Below are positions 35,398-43,103 of a stretch of DNA of 64,000 nucleotides, piece by piece. The translations under genes and the position numbers were made by a program. This DNA is from Comamonas sp. Y33R10-2 (GTDB taxonomy: Bacteria > Pseudomonadota > Gammaproteobacteria > Burkholderiales > Burkholderiaceae_C): assembly GCF_019355935.1 (NCBI RefSeq), contig NZ_CP079925.1, positions 3,348,001 through 3,412,000 of the forward strand. Reading direction: 5' to 3'. Positions within the stretch are counted from its first letter, which is position 1. Each line of letters begins with the position of its first letter. The notes under the pieces were generated by a model. It saw only the letters and a program-made list of their open reading frames with translations. It was not told the DNA's origin and searched no databases.

Positions 35398-35500
35398 AGT
35401 AAACCAAAGGTTTACGGTTGAGACGAGGCGCGAAGCCGCAGGCAGTACATGAGTACGACAAGGCGAAGCAACGACGTATCAATGCTTGCGCTGGCGGGTC
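35398..35500. repeat. Hairpin-rich stretch, possible single copy of another dispersed element
   Basis: It contains GTAAACC-AAA-GGTTTAC (35399-35415), the palindromic pair GTAC-ATGA-GTAC near 35445, and GC-rich short inverted segments. There is no gene in it. It lies after the 3' end of the RsuA-like gene (minus strand). Only one copy is visible in the window, so repeat status is a guess. Confidence 0.3.
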
Positions 35501-36268
35501 TTAGAAGCGTTCCCAAGGCATCAGATAACGCCACTGTCCTTCTGGCACCTTAGCCAGAGACACGCGGCCCACGCGCAGGCGGCGCATGCTGGTCAGAGTC
35601 AGGCCAATGGCTTCGCACATCTTTTCAATCTCTTCGGGCGCAATGCCTTTGAGCGCAAAGCGCAAATGGCCTTCGTTTTGCCAGCTGACATGGCAAGGTG
35701 GCATGCGGCGGTGGCCGTTGCCGCCGGGAATGGGCAGGCCTTCGCAGAGGATCTCGAGGCCATCTTCAATGATCTGGCCTTCTACGCCGACGATGATTTC
35801 CTGCTCCAGCCATTTACCTTCTTCGGCCAGTTTGCGGATGATGCGCTTGTCTTGCGTGTAGATGATCAGGCCGCTGGCAGGCAGGGGAATCGTCAGAAAC
35901 GACTCCAGATTTTTGAAGTGATGGTCCAGCACCAGCTGGGGCATGGGCGTATCCAGCTGGGCCTTGGTAGCTTCGCCCAGGAGCGAATGCGCGCTGCGCA
36001 CGCGGCCATAGGCCTTGCCTTGTGTCATGCCCGAAGGCTTGTTCATCAAGATGGTCACGGGCGGCAGCGCTTCAGGCTTGGCGCCGGCGCGCACGGTCAC
36101 GACCTGCTCGGGGCTAACGCGTGTCTCGGGCACTTGCACGACTTTGCCATCGACCTGGACATTGCCCGCTTCGATATGCAGTTCGGCCTCGCGACGCGAG
36201 CATTTTTCTTGCTCTGCCACGCGTTTTGCGAGGCGGATGCTTTGTTGTTCAGGCAGGGATTCAGACAT
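35501..36268 (-). CDS. RsuA/RluF-like pseudouridine synthase homologue with S4 domain, catalytic Asp apparently lost
   Basis: A 255-residue protein: an N-terminal S4 RNA-binding domain (about residues 8-60, with CSRREAELHIEAGNV) and a pseudouridine-synthase-like domain containing ILMNKPSGMTQG and a C-terminal MRRLRVGRVSLAKVPEGQWR block that match the RsuA/RluB/E/F group. In active members the active site reads R-L-D-x-D-(S/T)-x-G-L. Here the corresponding segment is TIPLPASGLIIYTQD, so by hand alignment the essential aspartate is replaced by proline. It may bind RNA without catalysis, or use another residue. It stands alone on the minus strand. Confidence 0.75.
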   Translation of the reverse strand: MSESLPEQQSIRLAKRVAEQEKCSRREAELHIEAGNVQVDGKVVQVPETRVSPEQVVTVRAGAKPEALPPVTILMNKPSGMTQGKAYGRVRSAHSLLGEATKAQLDTPMPQLVLDHHFKNLESFLTIPLPASGLIIYTQDKRIIRKLAEEGKWLEQEIIVGVEGQIIEDGLEILCEGLPIPGGNGHRRMPPCHVSWQNEGHLRFALKGIAPEEIEKMCEAIGLTLTSMRRLRVGRVSLAKVPEGQWRYLMPWERF

Positions 36269-36332
36269 GGCGATAGCTTAATGCTACGGCCATGTCCTAG
36301 TTGTCCACAGGTCTAGCAGGGCAGCGGCGGGC

Positions 36333-38030
36333 TTACCTGCCCAAGCAGAGCTTCTGAATTCGCTCCACATGGGCCAGCAGCGACTGCTGGGCTACGGGCC
36401 ACAGCGCGGGCGGCGTGTCGGCGTAGACAATGGCCACCCAGTCCTGAATGCTGCCGTCGGGCTTGCTGCGCATGGCGTCGTGTACCTTGGCCTCGCGCGC
36501 CAGTCGATGCGCTTTGAGTTTGGTGATCTGATGGCGCGCAAAGCCCAGCACATAACCGTGGGCGGGCAGGATGTAGCGAATGTCTCGTTCAAGGCACAGC
36601 GCATGAAGCTTATCCAGCGAAGCCAGGTAATCGATCATGTTGCCGTCTGGCGGGCTGATAACGGTGGTGCTGCCGTTGAGGATGTGGTCGCCGCTGAACA
36701 GCAGGGCATCTTCTTGCAGTAAAAAACACAGGTGATTGGCCGCATGGCCGGGCGTGAAGATGGCTTGCAGCGTATGCGTAATGTCACCGTCTGGCCCTTG
36801 CCCAGTCAGCGTAATGTGCTCTCCATCACGTAGCGAAACATCAGGCTTGAAGCGGCTGTGGGCCCGCGCCGTGGGGGCTGAAGCCATGCCCATTATGGGT
36901 GGCTTGCCTTGGCTTGATTGCTCCACCAGCGCCTGCAGCGGCGCGGCGCCCGGCGAGTGGTCGGGGTGGGAGTGGGTGCAGACGATAAAGCGAATATCGC
37001 CCCCGGTGGCCTCATGAATGCGCTGTAGGTGCACCGACTCGTTGGGACCTGGGTCGATGACGATGTAGCCGCTGCTGGCATCCCCCACCAGATAGGTGTT
37101 GGTTCCGGGGCCGCTCATCATGCCGGGGTTGGGGGCCGTCAGGCGCATTAGGTTTTTGCGCAGCGGCACAGCCTTTTCGTTTTGCCAGTCCAGGTGATGA
37201 ATACCGTGGCCGTCGGGCAGCACCATTTCCAGCTCGCCATAGGCCATGTCGGTTTCGGTGTGACGAGTGTCCTTACCCTGTAGATGCCCCCCACGCGGGC
37301 TGGCTTGCCACAGCGGTTTTTCGCTTTGCAGCGTGTTGATGAGCGCATGCGTATCAGGCAGTGCAGAGATTCGCTTCAACGTGCTCAGGGTGGGGAAGAG
37401 GATGAACAGATTTTTTTCTTCAAAGCGCTGCACTGCATCTTGTGGGCGAATCCAGGTGGGCTCGAACTGCTCGGTTTCATCGGCCACCGGAGTTTGCCCA
37501 TCAGGCGTACGGGCTACAAAAAACGGTACGTTAAAGCGCTTAGGTAGGTCAAAAGGAGCTGTCCAGTTTGCTAGGTACCAAAGCTGATCGACTGCCAGCG
37601 TCCACCCACGTTCGCGGCATTGCTCATACAGCGATGTATGGCGGTCGAGTTGCTGCACCTGCGCAGGTGCGACGGGCTGACCCGTTTCGTCATAAGCCAG
37701 CAAAATGCCCAGCTCTTCGAATGTTTCGCGAATGCCGGCTAGCGCCTGTGTGATGCGCTTATCGCCGCCCACCTCAACCATGCTGGAGCGCACGCGGGCC
37801 AGCGCGTGGTTGCTGGGGTCGGCATCCTGAGCTTCCAGTCCGCCGCCGGGGAACACATAGGCGTTGGCAAAAATACCTTGGTCGGCGCGCCTTGTCATCA
37901 GTACTTCAAAGCCATCGGCTCCATCATTGCTATCGCGCAGCAGCAGGACGGTGGCGGCTTCACGGGCAGGAGCTGGATCGAGCTGGGGGTACAGAAGCTG
38001 GTTGGGGCGGGGCTGGCTGGGTGGGGTCAT
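36333..38030 (-). CDS. Nudix hydrolase / metallo-beta-lactamase fusion
   Basis: A 565-residue two-domain protein. Residues 20-235 form a NUDT19-like Nudix domain: VFPGGGLE at 59-66 and, after an inserted loop, RETFEELGIL at 101-110, which carries the metal-binding glutamates. Residues 285-560 form a LACTB2/glyoxalase-II-like metallo-beta-lactamase domain with the zinc motif THSHPDH at 352-358, then a GHAANH histidine and a SGDHI aspartate. Nudix enzymes of this subgroup cleave nucleotide-linked substrates such as CoA derivatives, and LACTB2-like proteins are nucleases or thioesterases. The gene is divergent from the ferulate-CoA cluster, which makes a CoA-ester clean-up role conceivable but unproved. 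Confidence 0.85.
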   Translation of the reverse strand: MTPPSQPRPNQLLYPQLDPAPAREAATVLLLRDSNDGADGFEVLMTRRADQGIFANAYVFPGGGLEAQDADPSNHALARVRSSMVEVGGDKRITQALAGIRETFEELGILLAYDETGQPVAPAQVQQLDRHTSLYEQCRERGWTLAVDQLWYLANWTAPFDLPKRFNVPFFVARTPDGQTPVADETEQFEPTWIRPQDAVQRFEEKNLFILFPTLSTLKRISALPDTHALINTLQSEKPLWQASPRGGHLQGKDTRHTETDMAYGELEMVLPDGHGIHHLDWQNEKAVPLRKNLMRLTAPNPGMMSGPGTNTYLVGDASSGYIVIDPGPNESVHLQRIHEATGGDIRFIVCTHSHPDHSPGAAPLQALVEQSSQGKPPIMGMASAPTARAHSRFKPDVSLRDGEHITLTGQGPDGDITHTLQAIFTPGHAANHLCFLLQEDALLFSGDHILNGSTTVISPPDGNMIDYLASLDKLHALCLERDIRYILPAHGYVLGFARHQITKLKAHRLAREAKVHDAMRSKPDGSIQDWVAIVYADTPPALWPVAQQSLLAHVERIQKLCLGR

Positions 38031-38190
38031 GGAATCGAATTATGCGAAATACGTAGTGCCATTGGATGTCATCTCTGGACTATTAGCGTCGTTGCCGCGC
38101 GTCAAATCGGGGAAATCACTGAGAGTAAACCGCGTTCAGTTGCTTGCATTTGATTATTCAAAATAACAATAATGAAGCAAAGGAATGGTT

Positions 38191-38973
38191 ATGAATCATA
38201 AAGAAATTGCAGTTGAATTTCGTGGTGATGCCCAGCAGGTGGCGGTCATTCGCCTGATGCGTTCTGTCAAGCGCAATGCCTTGTCGGATGGGTTGGTGCT
38301 GGGGCTGCGCGATATTTTTATGAACCTGCCCGCCAGCGTGCGCGCAGCGGTGGTGGATGGTGATGGCCCGCACTTTTGCGCGGGGCTGGACCTGAGCGAG
38401 CTGGGCGAGCGCGATGCCTCGCAAGGCGTGTTGCATTCACGCATGTGGCATGAAGCCTTGCGTCAGGTGCAGTTTGGCGCTGTGCCTGTGGTCGCGGCTT
38501 TGCATGGCGCGGTGGTGGGAGGTGGGCTGGAACTGGCCAGTGCCTGCCATATCCGTGTAGCAGACAGCAGCACGTTTTATGCACTGCCCGAAGGCTCGCG
38601 TGGCATTTTTGTGGGCGGTGGCGGCTCGGTGCGCATTCCACGCCTGATTGGCGCGGCGCGCATGGCCGACATGATGTTCACCGGCCGCGTCTACAAGGCT
38701 GAAGAGGGCGAGCGCATTGGCCTGTCGCAATATTTAGTGCCAGAAGGTCAGGCTCTTGATAAGGCGGTAGAGCTGGCGTTGCGAATTGCCGAAAACGCCC
38801 CCATGACCAATTACGCGCTGGTGCATGCGCTGCCCCGCATTGCCGAGCAGCCGTCAGACCAAGGCCTGATGACTGAAGCACTGATGGCCGCCGTGGCGCA
38901 AAGCGCACCCGAAGCGAAATTTCGCTTGCAGGAGTTTCTGGCTGGACGAGCCGCCAAGGTCAGCAAAGACTAG
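38191..38973 (+). CDS. Enoyl-CoA hydratase/isomerase (crotonase family)
   Basis: A 260-residue crotonase. The CoA-binding HFCAGLDLSEL segment, the oxyanion-hole and catalytic region GAVVGGGLELASAC with its glutamate, and the second glutamate in ALPEGSRGIFVGGGGS are all present, so hydratase activity is plausible. ATG 38191 is chosen over 38185 because the AAAGGA site needs the longer spacing. It is the first gene of the plus-strand cluster with feruloyl-CoA synthase and would hydrate a cinnamoyl-type CoA ester. Whether it also cleaves the product, as true feruloyl-CoA hydratase/lyase does, is not evident. Confidence 0.85.
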   Translation: MNHKEIAVEFRGDAQQVAVIRLMRSVKRNALSDGLVLGLRDIFMNLPASVRAAVVDGDGPHFCAGLDLSELGERDASQGVLHSRMWHEALRQVQFGAVPVVAALHGAVVGGGLELASACHIRVADSSTFYALPEGSRGIFVGGGGSVRIPRLIGAARMADMMFTGRVYKAEEGERIGLSQYLVPEGQALDKAVELALRIAENAPMTNYALVHALPRIAEQPSDQGLMTEALMAAVAQSAPEAKFRLQEFLAGRAAKVSKD

Positions 38974-39013
38974 AAAACCTAGCGCATCAAAATAAGAGGT
39001 GGAGACAAAGACC

Positions 39014-40930
39014 ATGCAAGAGACCAATACAGCCATGCACGTCATCAGCCAGGCAGAACAAGGCAAAGAACAAGACCAAAACCCCAAGTACCGCGCGCTG
39101 GAGTTTGGCGTGTGCAGCCTCCAAGTCGATGAGAGGAGTGACGGTACGAGTTATGTCCGGGCCGATCAGGAACTCGCCCCTTATGCAGCACGCATGACGG
39201 ATCGGCTGGTGCATTGGGCGAAAACCACGCCCGATCACACCTTTATCGCCCAGCGTGAGCGGCTGGCCGATGGCAGCACAGGCGACTGGAAACACGTCAG
39301 CTACGCACAGACTCTGGCCGCTGCGCGCAGTATTGCGCAGGCGTTGATTGATCGCAAGCTGTCGGCAGAGCGCCCTGTCATCATCCTCAGCGAAAACGAT
39401 CTCGATCACGCCATGCTGGCCATGGGCTGCCTGTATGCGGGTGTGCCGTATTGCTCGGCTTCCACCGCGTACTCGCTGATCAGCACTGATTACGCCAAGC
39501 TGCGCCATGTGGTCGATACGCTCACCCCCGGTCTGATCTTTGCCAGCGATGCCGCGCGCTATGAAAAGGCTGTGCGGGCCGTGCTGCCGCAGGGCTGCGA
39601 AGTGGTCTATGGCAAGCCTGCTGTGGGTGCCGCACAGCACACCTTGTTTGCCGACTTACTGGCGACACAGCCCACACCCGCAGCCGACGCCGCCATGCAG
39701 GCCACAGGGCCAGAAACAATCACCAAATTTTTGTTCACATCGGGGTCGACCAAACTGCCCAAGGCGGTCATCAACACCCACGGTATGTGGTGCGCCAACC
39801 AGCAGCAAATTGCGCAGACCATGCCCGATATGGTCAAAGGCCCGCCCGTGCTGGTCGATTGGCTGCCGTGGAACCACACCTTTGGCGGCAACAAGAACAT
39901 TGGGCTGACGCTCTACCACGGCGGCACGCTTTATATCGACGAAGGCAAGCCCACAGCGGCTGGCATTGGCGAGACGCTGCGCAATCTGCGCGAAATATCG
40001 CCCACGGCCTACTTCAATGTGCCCACCGGTTTTGAATATATTGCCGCTGCGATGGAGGATGACGCCGTGCTGCGCCGCAGCCTACTCAAGCGCCTGAGCA
40101 TGTTTTATTACGCCGGCGCATCGCTGGCGCAGTCGGTGTGGGACAGCCTGTACCGCACGCAAGAAAAAGAGCTGGGTCACCGCGTGGTGATGGGCACGGG
40201 GCTGGGCATGACGGAGTCATCGCCGTCGGCACTGTTTGTGAACCGTGCCGATGTGCGATCCGGCGATCTGGGCGTGCCTGTGCCGGGCTTGGAGTTAAAG
40301 CTCGTGCCAGTCGATGGCAAGCTGGAAGTGCGCTACCGCGGCCCCAACATCACGCCCGGCTACTGGCGTGCGCCAGAGGCAACGGCCGAAGCGTTTGATG
40401 AAGAAGGGTTCTTTAGCACTGGCGACGCCGTGCAGTGGCGCGATGCGCAGGACCACAACCAAGGCCTGCGTTTTGATGGCCGCATTGCCGAAGACTTCAA
40501 GCTGGCGACCGGTACCTTTGTGAACGTCGGCCCGCTGCGCGCCAAGGTCATTCATGCGGGGGCGCCCTACATTCAGGATGTTGTGGTGACCGGGCTAGAC
40601 CGCAAAGAGGTGGGTGTCATCATCTTTGGCACACCGGCCTGCGCAGCGCTCAGCGGCTTGGGCGCTGGTACCACGCAAGAGCAAATCATGCACAGCGCGC
40701 CCGTTCAGCAGCATTTGCAGAACGTGCTCAACCAGCTGGCGCAAACCGCCACCGGCAGTGCTAGCCGCATTGCGCGTGCCGTGGCTGCTACGCGTGCGCC
40801 ATCGCTGGACTTGGGTGAAGTGACAGACAAAGGCTCCATCAACCAGCGCGCCGTGCTGCAGCATCGCGCCGATGTGGTGGCGGGTTTGTATGACGAGACG
40901 CTGGCCTTGATCTTGAAGCCGAATGTTTAA
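39014..40930 (+). CDS. fcs: Feruloyl-CoA synthase (hydroxycinnamate-CoA ligase)
   Basis: A 638-residue acyl-adenylate-forming enzyme. The ATP-binding P-loop FTSGSTKLPKAVINTHG, the WLPWNHTFGGN block, the GTGLGMTESSP segment and the hinge GRIAEDFKLATGTFV match feruloyl-CoA synthases, which attach CoA to ferulate and related hydroxycinnamates using ATP. ATG 39014 follows the AGGTGGAG site at a normal distance, while GTG 38999 lies inside that site. It lies 40 bases after the crotonase gene and 73 before the SDR gene, within one apparent operon. Confidence 0.9.
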   Translation: MQETNTAMHVISQAEQGKEQDQNPKYRALEFGVCSLQVDERSDGTSYVRADQELAPYAARMTDRLVHWAKTTPDHTFIAQRERLADGSTGDWKHVSYAQTLAAARSIAQALIDRKLSAERPVIILSENDLDHAMLAMGCLYAGVPYCSASTAYSLISTDYAKLRHVVDTLTPGLIFASDAARYEKAVRAVLPQGCEVVYGKPAVGAAQHTLFADLLATQPTPAADAAMQATGPETITKFLFTSGSTKLPKAVINTHGMWCANQQQIAQTMPDMVKGPPVLVDWLPWNHTFGGNKNIGLTLYHGGTLYIDEGKPTAAGIGETLRNLREISPTAYFNVPTGFEYIAAAMEDDAVLRRSLLKRLSMFYYAGASLAQSVWDSLYRTQEKELGHRVVMGTGLGMTESSPSALFVNRADVRSGDLGVPVPGLELKLVPVDGKLEVRYRGPNITPGYWRAPEATAEAFDEEGFFSTGDAVQWRDAQDHNQGLRFDGRIAEDFKLATGTFVNVGPLRAKVIHAGAPYIQDVVVTGLDRKEVGVIIFGTPACAALSGLGAGTTQEQIMHSAPVQQHLQNVLNQLAQTATGSASRIARAVAATRAPSLDLGEVTDKGSINQRAVLQHRADVVAGLYDETLALILKPNV

Positions 40931-41003
40931 GCTGAATTTTTAAGCCAAATCAGGCTTAAACCTAATAGCAGCAGGCAAAAGCAGCTTTAAAAAGGATAGT
41001 GAA

Positions 41004-41771
41004 ATGCAAGTTCAAGATCAGATAGCCATCGTCACTGGCGCAGCCTCGGGGTTGGGTGAAGCCACGGCCCGCGCTCTGGCGGCGGCCGGGGCCAAAGTGG
41101 CAGTGCTGGACCGCCAGCTGGACAAAGCCAAGGTTGTGGCGGCTGAGATTGGTGGCATGGCCCTGGAGTGCGATATCTGCGATACGGCCAGCGTGACGGC
41201 GGCGCTCGATCAGATCAAAGCGCACTGGGGGGCAGATGTACGAATTTTGATGAACGTAGCGGGCATTGGCACGGCCAAGCGTGTGATCAGTCGTGACGGA
41301 GAGCCTGCGTCGCTGGATGATTTTGAGCGCGTGATTCGCGTCAACCTCATTGGCAGCTACAACATGACGCGCCTGTTTGCGGCGCGCTGCGCCAAGCTGG
41401 CTGCGCTGGAGGATGGCGCGCGGGGCGTGATTGTCTACACCGCATCGGTTGCGGCTTTTGATGGGCAAGTAGGCCAGCAGGCATACAGCGCATCCAAGGG
41501 CGGGCTGGTCGGCATGACGCTTCCAATGGCGCGTGACTTGGCCCAGCACGGCATTCGCGTTTGCACCGTGGCCCCCGGTTTGTTTGCAACGCCGTTGATG
41601 CAGGAGTTACCTGAGGCAGTGCAGCAGTCGCTGGCGGCATCCATCCCATTCCCATCGCGGCTGGGCAAGCCTTCGGAGTTTGCTGAGCTGGCTTTGCATA
41701 TCGTGCGCAACGATCACCTGAATGGCGAAGTGATTCGCCTTGATGGTGCGCTGCGCATGGCGCCGCGTTAG
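41004..41771 (+). CDS. Short-chain dehydrogenase, probable 3-hydroxyacyl-CoA dehydrogenase
   Basis: A 255-residue SDR enzyme with the cofactor motif TGAASGLG (residues 11-18), the NVAGIG block, the catalytic serine in TASVAAF and the YSASK tetrad pair. It resembles the HSD17B10-like group that oxidises 3-hydroxyacyl-CoA esters with NAD. In this cluster it would act after the crotonase on the hydrated cinnamoyl-CoA. AAGGA precedes the start. A family A element follows the stop codon by six bases. Confidence 0.85.
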   Translation: MQVQDQIAIVTGAASGLGEATARALAAAGAKVAVLDRQLDKAKVVAAEIGGMALECDICDTASVTAALDQIKAHWGADVRILMNVAGIGTAKRVISRDGEPASLDDFERVIRVNLIGSYNMTRLFAARCAKLAALEDGARGVIVYTASVAAFDGQVGQQAYSASKGGLVGMTLPMARDLAQHGIRVCTVAPGLFATPLMQELPEAVQQSLAASIPFPSRLGKPSEFAELALHIVRNDHLNGEVIRLDGALRMAPR

Positions 41772-41777
41772 AAAAGG

Positions 41778-41855
41778 CACCCCCTGTGGCGCTTTGCGCC
41801 TTCCCCAAGGGGACGACACCATTGCTGCGGGTCGGCCCTTGCTGGGTGTCTCTGG
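41778..41855 (+). repeat. Post-stop dispersed element, copy 5 (family A)
   Basis: It starts CACCCCCTGTGGCGC six bases after the SDR stop codon. Hairpin 1 is GGCGC-TTT-GCGCC, hairpin 2 CCCC-AA-GGGG, followed by GACGACACC and the tail GCGGGTCGGCCCTTGCT and TCTCTGG. This is one of the most regular copies. Confidence 0.85.
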
Positions 41856-41942
41856 CTTGAGCCAGCACAGTGCTAAAGATTGAGACAGGTATTGATTTCA
41901 CAGGACCGGAGAGTCCGTCATTTCTTAAATAGGAGACAAACC

Positions 41943-42950
41943 ATGCAAGATCGTCGCAATTTCGTCAAAAGTCTGAGCGCAGGCGCTGCGCTGGCTGCGT
42001 TCAGCTCTATCGCCAGCCGCAGTGCTTATGCACAGGGCAGTGCCCCGTTGGAGCAAGTTCGCATTCTTTACGGCTTCCCGGCGGGCAGCGCCGGTGACTC
42101 GGTGGCCCGCCGCGTGGCGGAGAAGATTGGTGGCACCAGTTACACCAAGAATATGGGCGTGGTGGAAAACAAGCCTGGCGCTGGTGGCCGCATTGCGCTG
42201 GAAAGCCTGCGCGGCTCTGTGGGTGATGGTTCGGTGATCGTGCTCTCGCAGGTCTCCGCCTTCTCCATCTACCCCCATATTTATAGCAAGCTGCCCTATC
42301 AGGCAAAGGACTTCGAGCCGATTTCGATTGGTGCCATCATGCACCACGGTCTGGCAGTTGGCCCGGCCGTGCCTGCTGAGGTCAAGACGCTCAAAGACTT
42401 TTTGGCATGGTGCAAAAACAACCCCGATAAGGCCAGCTTTGGCAGCCCCGGCGCTGGCACCCAGCCGCACCTGATTGGCGCACTGCTCAGCCTGCGCTCC
42501 GGTGTCAAGCTCAGCCATGTGCCTTATCGCGGAACGGCCCCTGCGGTTGCTGATTTGGCGGGCGGCCAGATTGCGGCGGTCATGGGCCCCAGTGGAGATT
42601 TCTTGAGCTATTACAAGGCAGGCAAGTTGCGCGTGCTGGCCACCAGTGGTCAGCAGCGCAACCCCTACCTGCCCAATGTGCCCACGTTTGCAGAGCAGGG
42701 CTATAACGACCTGATTGCTGAAGAGTGGTTCGGCTTCTATGCGAACGCCAAAACGCCTGCCGATGTGCGCCAGCGTGCCCATGCCGCCATCACCGCGGCA
42801 CTCAAGAGCGATGCGGTCAAGGAGAGTGTGGGCGTGGTGGGCCTGATTGCGACCAGCTCTACGCCTGAGGAAATGGCTCGCTCGCAGCAGGCTGAGTTTG
42901 AGCGCTGGGGGCCGCTGGTCAAGCAGATTGGCTTTACAGCAGACTCCTAA
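41943..42950 (+). CDS. Bug-type (tripartite tricarboxylate) periplasmic solute-binding protein
   Basis: A 335-residue protein of the Bug/TctC family. The N-terminus has a twin-arginine-like DRRNFVKSL followed by a hydrophobic stretch and an A-Y-A-Q cleavage region, so Tat or Sec export is expected. Family blocks include ILYGFPAGSAGD, the VENKPGAGGRIA motif and SHVPYRGTAPAVADL. ATG 41943 has AGGAGAC in front. No tctA or tctB membrane partners lie nearby. In a hydroxycinnamate cluster it is likely to bind an aromatic acid, but that is inference from position. Confidence 0.88.
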   Translation: MQDRRNFVKSLSAGAALAAFSSIASRSAYAQGSAPLEQVRILYGFPAGSAGDSVARRVAEKIGGTSYTKNMGVVENKPGAGGRIALESLRGSVGDGSVIVLSQVSAFSIYPHIYSKLPYQAKDFEPISIGAIMHHGLAVGPAVPAEVKTLKDFLAWCKNNPDKASFGSPGAGTQPHLIGALLSLRSGVKLSHVPYRGTAPAVADLAGGQIAAVMGPSGDFLSYYKAGKLRVLATSGQQRNPYLPNVPTFAEQGYNDLIAEEWFGFYANAKTPADVRQRAHAAITAALKSDAVKESVGVVGLIATSSTPEEMARSQQAEFERWGPLVKQIGFTADS

Positions 42951-43032
42951 CCTCCCCCTGAGCGGCTGCGCCGCTTCCCCCGGAGGGAGACGGCGCCCTC
43001 GCCGCGAGGCGGCTCTTGCTGGGCGCCTCTGG
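42951..43032 (+). repeat. Post-stop dispersed element, copy 6 (family A)
   Basis: It starts directly after the stop codon of the Bug protein gene with CCTCCCCCTGAGCGGC. Hairpin 1 is AGCGG-CTGCG-CCGCT, hairpin 2 a CCCCC/GGAGGG type, and the tail GAGGCGGCTCTTGCTGGG and CCTCTGG. The sequence differs from copy 5 but keeps the pairing. Confidence 0.8.
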
Positions 43033-43103
43033 TTTTTGGGACTGTGCTTCTTGCACAGTCTGTTTTCGCTTCAGTTTTTCGCTGCGTTGGCAGCTTGCCT
43101 TGT

